Source: Akkermansia muciniphila
GTDB taxonomy: Bacteria > Verrucomicrobiota > Kiritimatiellia > RFP12 > JAAYNR01
Length of the DNA stretch: 64,000 bases
NCBI GenBank assembly: GCA_945870025.1
Contig: CAMBQN010000010.1
Span: forward strand, 27,715 to 91,714
Reading direction: 5' to 3'
Shown: positions 52,082 through 60,185 of the stretch, one piece after another
How positions within the stretch are numbered: position 1 is the first letter of the stretch
Layout: every line of letters starts with the position of its first letter
Program-made: the position numbers and the translations under genes
The notes under the pieces: model-generated
Seen by the model: the letters and a program-made list of their open reading frames with translations, nothing else
Told to the model about the DNA's origin: nothing
The model's database searches: none

Positions 52082-53653
52082 ATGAAGAAGACAACAAGGC
52101 ATGAGGCGAGAAAAGACGGCAGGCTGGCGCGCATACTGGCCGTCTGCGCTCTGTGGCTGGCGGCGGGCACGGCGCAGGCCCAGATATTGGTCAGCCTGGA
52201 AGACACCACGCATCGGGTGAAAGAACCACCGGGGGCGCTTGGGCAAATCACGAACGTCAGGATCGTGCCAGGCGACAAAGACCGAGCCACGATCCAGTTC
52301 GGCGCCGACTGGACCGGTTCCTGGCGAAACGATGTCAACCACGATGCAGCCTGGATATTCTTCAAGGTGCGGCCTGAGGGCGCGAAGGAATGGCAGCACA
52401 TCCGCCTGGCGGCAGACCGGGAGTTGAATCCTAGTGGCTACACCTGCGAAGGCAACAGGAAGATGGGTTTGCTGGTCCCGGGAGGCGAGGACGGCTTCAC
52501 CGGCATGTTCATCCGGCAGGCTGGTCAGAGTTCCCCTTGTTCGATCTCGCTGACCCATGTCACGGCGGTTTGGGATCTTTCCAAAAGTACGGGCATTGGC
52601 CGGGACACGAAGGTTCAGATCATCGCGGTGTGTCTCCGGATGGTCTACATCGCCGAAGGACCGTTCTACCTGGGTTCGGGCGGAACGGAGCCGGCCGGGT
52701 GGTACGAGTACCCCGAGCCCAAGAAGGAGCGCGCCGCAACGTTCGGGAGCACCAACGGCATTGCGGCGATCGTTGTGCATGAAGGCGTTGACGATGCCGC
52801 CGAGTTTCCGGCGTACCTGGTGAAGAATGCGGGGCCGATTCCGACCGGCAAGAAGCCCGGCCTGCTTTGGGCACGGGGCGCGGAACCGGAGGAAGGCGAA
52901 ATCCCGGCCACCTTCCCCAATGGCTATAAGGCCTTCTATGTCATGAAGGATTCGATCAATCCGAGCGACTATGTGACCTTCCTGAACACGGTGCCTGCCC
53001 AGGTGGCGGATGCGCTCTATGATAAAGAGGGCGGGTACTTTACCGGTTCCTATTGGACGTATGAAGAAGGCAAACCTCACCCCAAAGTCGTCTCTCGCGA
53101 AGGGACCGGTCCGGACTATACCTACGTGCAGACCATGTCCACTCACGGCGTTGTGGCGCGGGGATGGACATCCGGGATGCGTTGGTTGAGCTGGGAGCGT
53201 GGCGCGCCCTTCGCGGCTTGGGCGGGTTTGCGGCCGTTTACGGAACTGGAGTTCGAGAAATACATGCGCGGACCGCGCCAGCCCGTGCCGGACGAGTCGC
53301 ATCACAGTTTCTGGGGCCTTCAAACGCGCATGAGGCGCGCTCCTTGGCCGCGTGAGCGACCGGTGACGGCCGCCAAGACGGATGGGTGGGATCCGAAAAC
53401 TTTCAAGGGCACGCACGGACTGGGCACAACCGAATTGCCGAAGGATTGGCCGCAGAAGGATGCGGTTGGCGTCGGGTTCCGGGGCGGCTGGTGTCTGTTT
53501 CTGACAAAGGATAACCTGGGCGATCCGGGTTTCTATCGCACGTCGGCCCGCGGAAAGATGACGTTTGTCGAACCGGATCCCGGGGTCACCTACAGTTTTC
53601 GCGGCGCGCGCACCGCGCCGGTCGAAGCGGCGCAATTCTCGGAGGAGGAGTAG
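52082..53653 (+). CDS. Copy B gene 2: secreted FGE-fold protein
   Basis: The 523-residue product is colinear with the copy A gene at 40075: signal peptide (ILAVCALWLAAGTAQAQ), beta head (HDAAWIFFKVRPEGAKEW), FGE-fold region from MVYIAEGPFYLG to RGARTAPVEAAQF. It is about 25 residues shorter, mainly after the signal peptide and in surface loops (YDKEGGYFTGSYWTYEEG replaces a different loop in copy A). RGGWC is kept but the second FGE Cys is missing. ATG 52082 chosen as for copy A. Gene 3 starts 35 bases later. Confidence 0.8.
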   Translation: MKKTTRHEARKDGRLARILAVCALWLAAGTAQAQILVSLEDTTHRVKEPPGALGQITNVRIVPGDKDRATIQFGADWTGSWRNDVNHDAAWIFFKVRPEGAKEWQHIRLAADRELNPSGYTCEGNRKMGLLVPGGEDGFTGMFIRQAGQSSPCSISLTHVTAVWDLSKSTGIGRDTKVQIIAVCLRMVYIAEGPFYLGSGGTEPAGWYEYPEPKKERAATFGSTNGIAAIVVHEGVDDAAEFPAYLVKNAGPIPTGKKPGLLWARGAEPEEGEIPATFPNGYKAFYVMKDSINPSDYVTFLNTVPAQVADALYDKEGGYFTGSYWTYEEGKPHPKVVSREGTGPDYTYVQTMSTHGVVARGWTSGMRWLSWERGAPFAAWAGLRPFTELEFEKYMRGPRQPVPDESHHSFWGLQTRMRRAPWPRERPVTAAKTDGWDPKTFKGTHGLGTTELPKDWPQKDAVGVGFRGGWCLFLTKDNLGDPGFYRTSARGKMTFVEPDPGVTYSFRGARTAPVEAAQFSEEE

Positions 53654-53688
53654 CCGTGATGCAGATCAGCAACAGAGGAGATAGTGAA

Positions 53689-56600
53689 ATGAAGCGTAAT
53701 GCCATGGGTCTATTGGCCCTGATGTTTCTATTTGGAACGGTTGTGTCATCGTCGGCGCAGGAGACGGAAGCCGTGCCAACGTCGTCCGGTGCCGCCAGCC
53801 AGGTTGATACGCCGATTCTGCGGGTGCCGTTCCTGGCCAAACCGCCGGAGATAGACGGCATCATGTCGCCGGGCGAATGGGACGACGCCTCGGCGCTGTC
53901 CGGCTTCTGGTACGACCACGGTTTCGGCTCTTTCAGAAACATGGCCCCGCCGCAGACGCAATTGCAGGTCTACTCGGGTTATGACAAGGAGTACCTCTAT
54001 TTTTGCTGGTCATCGCCGATTTATCCGGTCGACTCGTGGCTGAAAGCACGGGGCCGCTATCCGGACACGTTGGAGCACCCGTTGTACGGCATGCTGTTCG
54101 ACGACCACACGGAGCTGGAGATCCGACCCATTGAGGATCTGACCGAAGGGTACAATCGCGGAATGCTGCGCTGGGATGTCAATCCGATCGGCACGATCAC
54201 CGACTGGTACTGGAGCAAGCAAACCGATAAAGACATGAGGTACACTCCTCGCGCGGAGATCAAAACGGTTGCCGATGGCCGGCGCTGGGTGATCGAGTAC
54301 AAAATCCCGCTGAAATCGTTGCGCTATGCAGGCTACGACGCCAAGGATGCGGACGGGCGACCGCTGGTGACGATCCCGCCCACGGACGGCTCGGCCTTCC
54401 GCGTCTGGTTTGCGCGCGGCATCGGCGGCAATGGCGAATTCTACAACGCCTTCGACGCGCACGGTTGGAATACGACCAAGATGAAGCTGGTGTTCGACTC
54501 GAAATCCCCGATTTTTCAAATCAATGAAATCGGCCCGCTCATGGACAGCGTCCTGGACATGAAGATGACCGTCAAGAATCATAACACACGGTCCGAGACG
54601 GTGCGTCTCGGGTTTCATATCGAGACCGGTGGAGAACTGATGTATTCCACCTATCAATCCAAGGAAATCCCGGACGGGCTGTTGCAACTGAAGCCGGGCG
54701 AAACAAAAGTACTGAAGTTACGGCAGCAAATGCCCGGCTTGAGCGGCGGCAACGTGCTCTGGTTCGACGTGCGCTCCGCGGGGCAGCCGGCCAAGACGCT
54801 TTTCCTCACGCGCCTGATCAATTTTCACCTCATGGATTCCCAGGTGAACCTCGCCGGTAGCATCAGTGGCAAGAAGTTCAACACGTTCCGCGAGGCCCGT
54901 GTTGACTCCATCGAGAAACTTCGGCCGCCGCGCAATCCCGACTTCGATTTGCGGGTGGATGTCGATCCCTACACCAAACGGCTATCGGCCGTGGTGGACC
55001 GGGGCATCGCGGGCGTCAAGGATGAAGTTAAGACGGCCGTCGAGGCGCAATTGATCGTCAAGAAGGTGTTCGGCGGGGAACAGACGGAGATCCACGACTT
55101 CAAAACGAACATGGTCGGCGACTTCGCCTCCTTCCTGTGTTATGCGCCTAATATTGAGCCCGGCGATACCTGCGAAGTGACAGTCCTGCTGTTCGACGAG
55201 AACATGAAGATCGTCGCGGAGCAGACTGAATCGAAGCCGTTCATCAACCTCACGGCCGCTAAAACCGAGGGCAAAGGCATCAAGGGCGAGCAAATCGAGT
55301 GGAATCCCTGGGAGAAGGAGAAGAGTGGACTCGAGCGCCCGAGCCTGTCCATGGCGTCGTCTGAAGACGACCGAAAAGATCGTCGCGAATCGTTTCAGAA
55401 GGCGCCGTGGATGGAGAACACGCTTGGGCTTGATGACCGGGTGTGGGAGCCGTTCACGCCGATCCAGCCGAACGACAAGGGGTTTGACACGCTCAAGCAT
55501 CGCTTCACGCTCGACGCCTCGGGCTTGCCGGCGCAGATCGACATCCGGCCCGACACGCGCGAGCTGCCGCTGGAACAACGCGGCCCGAATGCCAACGTAT
55601 CGCCGCAAACGCTGCTGGCCATCGGCCGCGGCCCGCAGTTGCGCGCGCCGATGCGCCTGGAGGCCGTGATTGGCGGCACGCGCGTACCCGCCCAGGTGGT
55701 GACTCCGGCCAAGGCCGTGCGGACCTGGAAGAGCGAGATCGAGTATGTCTCCAAGCTGCGGATCGGGCAGCTCGAAGCGGATCTCCAGACGCGCTACGAC
55801 TGCGATGGTTCGCTGCACGCCACGCTGATTTACGGCAGCGGTACGCCCGTGAAGATTGATCGACTCGAAATGGTGGCTGACATCGTCGGCGCCGTGGATC
55901 TGGCGGTATTCGACGAGCGTCTGGAGCGCAGCCTTCCGAAGAAGACCGGCGTAGTGTGGGATAGCACGGCGATGCATCAGGAACTGTTCTACACCAAATT
56001 CGTTCCCTGGTTCTGGTTCGGCAGCGACGACCGCGGCTGGTCTTACTTTGCGCACAACGACAAGGGGTGGATCCTGGACCGGGACGGTTCGGCGATGCAG
56101 CTCGAACGCGACAAGGCCGGCGACGTGACCTGGCGGGTGGCGTTCGTCAACCATCCGGCCGAAGTCAAGGGGCCGCACACGATCGAGTTCGCGCTTCTGA
56201 CCCATCCGGCGAAGCCCAAGCCGGAGAATGCCCGCCTCTATGCCTGGCAATACAACGCCGGGGAGGAATACCAGGCGGACAGCGTAAATAAATATCGAGG
56301 GTACGACCCTAAAGCAGACCCGAATGATGCGGGGTCTGCATACGCGCCCGGGGCCAAGCAACTGGAGAAGGCCTGGTATACCGCAGCCAGCGCGCCGACG
56401 AATATCCCCTATGAAAATTGCGCCGAGTGGCGCAAGGACAAACCACCCTACTTTCGTTACATGTTACTCGGCGGTCATTCCGGTCTGGACCTGCCCGATC
56501 CGAACCGGCTTTTTGAAGACAAGGCCCTTTTCTTTTTCGAACGCCTCGTTCGTCTCGGCCGCCGCGTCGGCTGGTATTTGCAGTTCACGCCGGCCCCGGC

Positions 56601-57594
56601 GTCGCAAAACCCGGCCATGGAGGACGCCTGGTTGCGTCCGCTGGCCACCGTCCGCACGAACGAACTCCCCTGGCATCCCGGCTTCCTGGCCCAGTACCAG
56701 TGCAACATGTACAAGCGCCTGGCCCGTGTGCATGCCGAGAACAACGTTCCGCTGCGGCACCAGACCGACAGCGGCAAGGCTGCGTGCCTGCTTGAGTCGT
56801 TCATGTGGAACAGCCTCATCTGGGGCGACGCCGGCGCCTTTATGCGCGCTTACGACATCGACCTGATCACGTCCTTCCCCAACTCGTTCTATCGCGTCGC
56901 GGCGATGAACTACACCGGCTTGTCCACCACGCTGGTGCCTGCCATCAACCCCGTGGGGTCCGGCGATAATGCGTGCCTGGACCGGCAGATGCTTGGCGTG
57001 GCTTTGCTGCACGATTTCGGGGTCATGCCCGGCGGTCCACTGTGCGCTGCCGGTGGCGGTATCAGTTACGTGCCGTTCGAACACTCGGAACAGGCCGTGC
57101 GGCTGCTCGGACGGCTGGGCAAATTCGGGTTTTTCAAGGACGCGGACATCGAAAAGCTGCCGTTCTGGCGCAACGATGCCCAGGTGCGCATGGGCGACAA
57201 GCCCGGCGACGAATCCCAGGTGCGTGTCACCGTCTATCGCCGGCCGCTGGATAACGGCAAGGGCTACAAGGCGATCTTCGTGATCCTCAACGAGTCCGAT
57301 AGCGACGTGGAACTGCCGCTCGATCTCCGTGATGCGAAGCGCCTTCTGGGCGGAGCGAACACACTCCGGCGCAGCGACGTGCTAGGCAGCGCAGCGGTTC
57401 CCGCCGCGCTGCAGCAGGCGTGGCGGGCCATCGGCACCAAGACGGCGGATACGCCGGTGCTGACGGACCTAGAGACCGGCGAACTAATCGCCAAATCCAC
57501 CGACAAAGCCGGCGACAAAGCCGGCGAGCGGTACGGACCGGTGTATGTGCCGAATCATGATTACCGGGTATTGTACGGAGAGTGTGAGAAGTAA
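53689..57594 (+). CDS. Copy B gene 3: large secreted CBM9/GH123-like protein
   Basis: The 1301-residue product is colinear with the copy A gene at 41753: signal peptide (MGLLALMFLFGTVVSSSAQ), CBM9-like domain (PPEIDGIMSPGEWDDA), beta modules, GH123-N-like part (FGSDDRGWSYFAHNDKGW), barrel-like part and the YGPVYVPNHDYRVLYGECEK end. Divergence from copy A clusters in a few loops, for example around residues 400-410, 870-895 and 1115-1125, while the cores are nearly unchanged. agaggag precedes ATG 53689. Domain names are by weak resemblance only; no active site is assigned. Confidence 0.75.
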   Translation: MKRNAMGLLALMFLFGTVVSSSAQETEAVPTSSGAASQVDTPILRVPFLAKPPEIDGIMSPGEWDDASALSGFWYDHGFGSFRNMAPPQTQLQVYSGYDKEYLYFCWSSPIYPVDSWLKARGRYPDTLEHPLYGMLFDDHTELEIRPIEDLTEGYNRGMLRWDVNPIGTITDWYWSKQTDKDMRYTPRAEIKTVADGRRWVIEYKIPLKSLRYAGYDAKDADGRPLVTIPPTDGSAFRVWFARGIGGNGEFYNAFDAHGWNTTKMKLVFDSKSPIFQINEIGPLMDSVLDMKMTVKNHNTRSETVRLGFHIETGGELMYSTYQSKEIPDGLLQLKPGETKVLKLRQQMPGLSGGNVLWFDVRSAGQPAKTLFLTRLINFHLMDSQVNLAGSISGKKFNTFREARVDSIEKLRPPRNPDFDLRVDVDPYTKRLSAVVDRGIAGVKDEVKTAVEAQLIVKKVFGGEQTEIHDFKTNMVGDFASFLCYAPNIEPGDTCEVTVLLFDENMKIVAEQTESKPFINLTAAKTEGKGIKGEQIEWNPWEKEKSGLERPSLSMASSEDDRKDRRESFQKAPWMENTLGLDDRVWEPFTPIQPNDKGFDTLKHRFTLDASGLPAQIDIRPDTRELPLEQRGPNANVSPQTLLAIGRGPQLRAPMRLEAVIGGTRVPAQVVTPAKAVRTWKSEIEYVSKLRIGQLEADLQTRYDCDGSLHATLIYGSGTPVKIDRLEMVADIVGAVDLAVFDERLERSLPKKTGVVWDSTAMHQELFYTKFVPWFWFGSDDRGWSYFAHNDKGWILDRDGSAMQLERDKAGDVTWRVAFVNHPAEVKGPHTIEFALLTHPAKPKPENARLYAWQYNAGEEYQADSVNKYRGYDPKADPNDAGSAYAPGAKQLEKAWYTAASAPTNIPYENCAEWRKDKPPYFRYMLLGGHSGLDLPDPNRLFEDKALFFFERLVRLGRRVGWYLQFTPAPASQNPAMEDAWLRPLATVRTNELPWHPGFLAQYQCNMYKRLARVHAENNVPLRHQTDSGKAACLLESFMWNSLIWGDAGAFMRAYDIDLITSFPNSFYRVAAMNYTGLSTTLVPAINPVGSGDNACLDRQMLGVALLHDFGVMPGGPLCAAGGGISYVPFEHSEQAVRLLGRLGKFGFFKDADIEKLPFWRNDAQVRMGDKPGDESQVRVTVYRRPLDNGKGYKAIFVILNESDSDVELPLDLRDAKRLLGGANTLRRSDVLGSAAVPAALQQAWRAIGTKTADTPVLTDLETGELIAKSTDKAGDKAGERYGPVYVPNHDYRVLYGECEK

Positions 57595-57608
57595 GAGTTT
57601 TCAGGTGT

Positions 57609-57695
57609 CAGGTGTCAGGTTTTAGGGATGAGAATGGGAGAGGCGAGGCGGGCTTGTCGCCAGCCCTTTTCGTGACACCCGAAACCTGACACCTG
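57609..57695 (+). repeat. Intercistronic hairpin of heptamer repeats, copy B genes 3-4
   Basis: caggtgtcaggttt (57609-57622) pairs perfectly with aaacctgacacctg (57682-57695) over 14 bp around a 59-base loop, 25 bases before ATG 57721. It is the reduced counterpart of the copy A heptamer array. Confidence 0.75.
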
Positions 57696-57720
57696 GGGAA
57701 GAATAAGGAGAACGTAGACC

Positions 57721-60063
57721 ATGAGAATCGGACAAACAAGAGACACATTGTTTTGCAGCGGGCTGGCCTTAGCACTGCTGTTCCCTGCCGTCGCCGCGCG
57801 CGCCGACGTCACGGTGTCGAACCGGGTGATCACCACCTTCCGGAACGTGATCATGGTGGACGACACCGGGTTGCCCGCGCAAATCGAGATTCGCGCGCTG
57901 ACCAACGACCTGCCGCTTGCCTGGCGGGCGGAAAAGGAACGGCCCGCCACGCTCATCAAGCGAATCGGTCGCGGTCCGCAGCTCGCGGCGCCTATGCGCC
58001 TCGAGGCCGTTATTGACAAGGCTATGTTTGTGGCCAAGGCCGACGCGCCGGCCGAACTGGTCAAGACCGACAAGGGCCTTGAAGCCGTGGGGACATGGCA
58101 GGCCGACAAGTTGAAGGGGCGTCTGCGCATCGTTTACGCGGAAGACGGATCCATGACCGGGCAGGTGACCTATGACGCCAAGGGGACCGATCTTGAACGG
58201 CTGGACCTGGTGATGGAACTCGACGGGCCGGTGGATACGGCCATTGCCGACAATCCGGCCGGATTCTCCAAGGAAAAATCCCTGCCACCCGGATACGGGA
58301 CGCTGGGTTCAAAGTCGGGTATGCTGTGGTTGAACGGGAAGAACCCGGAAGGCGACGGGAAGCTCCAGAAAGGGGCGGTCTCGCACTTCTTTCTGGGTAA
58401 CGGCGACCGCGGATTCACCTGGCTGGCCGGGGAGGGGATTGTGCTGGACAAGGACGAGCCGTCCATGAGCGTGGAGCTCAGTCGCGCCAAGGTCACGCAG
58501 TGGAAGATTGCTCTGGTCAACAAGTCGCCGCGCAGCGGCGAGAAAACGGCGAACTTCACGTTCCTGATTCATCCGGCCCGGGCCAAGGTGGCTGACCGCA
58601 GATTGACGCAATGGCAGCCCTGGTCAGAGAAAGCGGCCACGCCGACGCTCGATGCCGCGGCACGCGGCGCGCTCGCGGGCACCAACGTGTTGGTGCGCGC
58701 GGAGGCGGCCTCCGTCTGCGAGGTCGCGGCCACGCGCGTCCTGCTGGAAGGTGTGGCCGGCGGCGAGGCGCTGGATGCCGGGGCTACGCTGGCCGATCGC
58801 TTTCCGCTGGGGTTGTTCCGCTATCTCGCCGCCCCACACACGGCGCTGGCAGCGCAGTTGCGCCCCAATTCCGCAGCGCTGACCTCTGCCGGGGCGTCGC
58901 CGGCGCCGGACCGCATGGCCCTCGGTCGGGCGCTCTTGCACGACATCGGCGTTGATCTGGGCGGACTCGCCCGCCCCATGGGGGCGTCGGATGTCGTGCG
59001 CGCACTGGAAAACTTCGGCTATTTCGAGAGCGACGGCCAGACCGAGTTCCTGCCTTACTGGCGCACAGAAGGAATCTTCCAGTTCGGTGAGGATTTTGAG
59101 GATGATGCCGACAGAGGGTTTTCCGTTACCGCGGAGTCGCCCACCGCACGCACAAAAGTGTCCGCATTCATCCGGGCGACGGGTGTTGAGAATACCCGCT
59201 ATACGGGCGCCATAAACCGCCGCAAGACGCTCTTTGTGCTGGTCAACGAAGGAACCAAGGCCGTGCGCGAGTACCTCATTATCCAGAACCCCCAATATCT
59301 TTTTGGCGGCCCCAACAAGGTCCAGGTCGAGCACATTTACTCGCAGCTCGACTTTTCTTACCTTGCACCGGATGGCGACTGGAACCGCTGCCGGGTTGAA
59401 AGATCCATGCCGGAAATCTACAGTCGCGCGGGGACGGGGCGTGGTGCCAAGCCAAACGTCGGCAACAGGGTCATCAATCGGGCTCACATGAGCGAGCTCA
59501 TGGATCTGGAAACCGGCGGCTTTGTGCGCATGGGCGAAAAGGAAACCAAAATCAGGGGTAAGTTCGCCGGCGATATGTTCCTTAAGAACGGCTGGCAACT
59601 GTATGGCCCGATTTATGTTCCCCCGCGCGGCATGCGTCTGCTGTATGGGGCCGGCGTCATGGTGTTGCCGCAAGGCATCGCCGGGCGGGTATTTGATCGC
59701 AAGACCGGCAAACCGCTTTCCGTTCCGGTGCATGTCTTCGCAGGAACGTTCCAGGAGTCCGAGACGCCGGCGGCCGACAAGGATCGCCCGTTGCTGGTCA
59801 CGGTGCAGGCCGACAAAGACGGCCGGTTCCGCTGTCCCGGCATTAGCGGCGGGACGGTTGTGGCAGAGGTGGCTGGAAAGATGGTTCCAGCGCAACCCCA
59901 GCGGACGATCGGAAATTACGAGCCCTGGGAGGGGACCACCGGTGGTGGTGCCTGGCCTAGTTTCGATCTCGGTAAAGGCGTCATCTTCCCCGATAATGGT
60001 TTCGGTTCTGCCGGAAAGTGGCTGGATGTGCTGATCGAGGCGGATGCGCCCCCGGCGCCCTGA
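57721..60063 (+). CDS. Copy B gene 4: secreted GH123-N-like protein
   Basis: The 780-residue product is colinear with the copy A gene at 45775, including the identical first 20 residues, GLPAQIEIRALTNDLPLAWR, GNGDRGFTWLAGEG, and the C-terminal regulatory-like beta domain (IAGRVFDRKTGKPLSVPVHV). It lacks an 18-residue segment near the C-terminus that copy A has (the part with VDTCVDPTHGSRTYGF), and has a small insert with GTGRGAKPN. No catalytic residues are assignable. ataaggag precedes the ATG, in a leader identical to copy A over the last 30 bases. Confidence 0.75.
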   Translation: MRIGQTRDTLFCSGLALALLFPAVAARADVTVSNRVITTFRNVIMVDDTGLPAQIEIRALTNDLPLAWRAEKERPATLIKRIGRGPQLAAPMRLEAVIDKAMFVAKADAPAELVKTDKGLEAVGTWQADKLKGRLRIVYAEDGSMTGQVTYDAKGTDLERLDLVMELDGPVDTAIADNPAGFSKEKSLPPGYGTLGSKSGMLWLNGKNPEGDGKLQKGAVSHFFLGNGDRGFTWLAGEGIVLDKDEPSMSVELSRAKVTQWKIALVNKSPRSGEKTANFTFLIHPARAKVADRRLTQWQPWSEKAATPTLDAAARGALAGTNVLVRAEAASVCEVAATRVLLEGVAGGEALDAGATLADRFPLGLFRYLAAPHTALAAQLRPNSAALTSAGASPAPDRMALGRALLHDIGVDLGGLARPMGASDVVRALENFGYFESDGQTEFLPYWRTEGIFQFGEDFEDDADRGFSVTAESPTARTKVSAFIRATGVENTRYTGAINRRKTLFVLVNEGTKAVREYLIIQNPQYLFGGPNKVQVEHIYSQLDFSYLAPDGDWNRCRVERSMPEIYSRAGTGRGAKPNVGNRVINRAHMSELMDLETGGFVRMGEKETKIRGKFAGDMFLKNGWQLYGPIYVPPRGMRLLYGAGVMVLPQGIAGRVFDRKTGKPLSVPVHVFAGTFQESETPAADKDRPLLVTVQADKDGRFRCPGISGGTVVAEVAGKMVPAQPQRTIGNYEPWEGTTGGGAWPSFDLGKGVIFPDNGFGSAGKWLDVLIEADAPPAP

Positions 60064-60108
60064 CACGCTCGTCTAGGCGCAGGCGACCCCACGGCTCAAG
60101 ATGCCTTG

Positions 60109-60122
60109 GCAGAACCCGGTTG
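60109..60122 (+). promoter_or_regulatory. Leader motif (gcagaacccggttg) before the double-CBM9 gene
   Basis: The third instance of the leader motif, 63 bases before ATG 60186. Confidence 0.45.
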
Positions 60123-60185
60123 TTGCCGTCGCGAGACGTGTCCTGAGTCGTTACGCGGCGAGAATGAACGAAAGGACCAGCAAGC

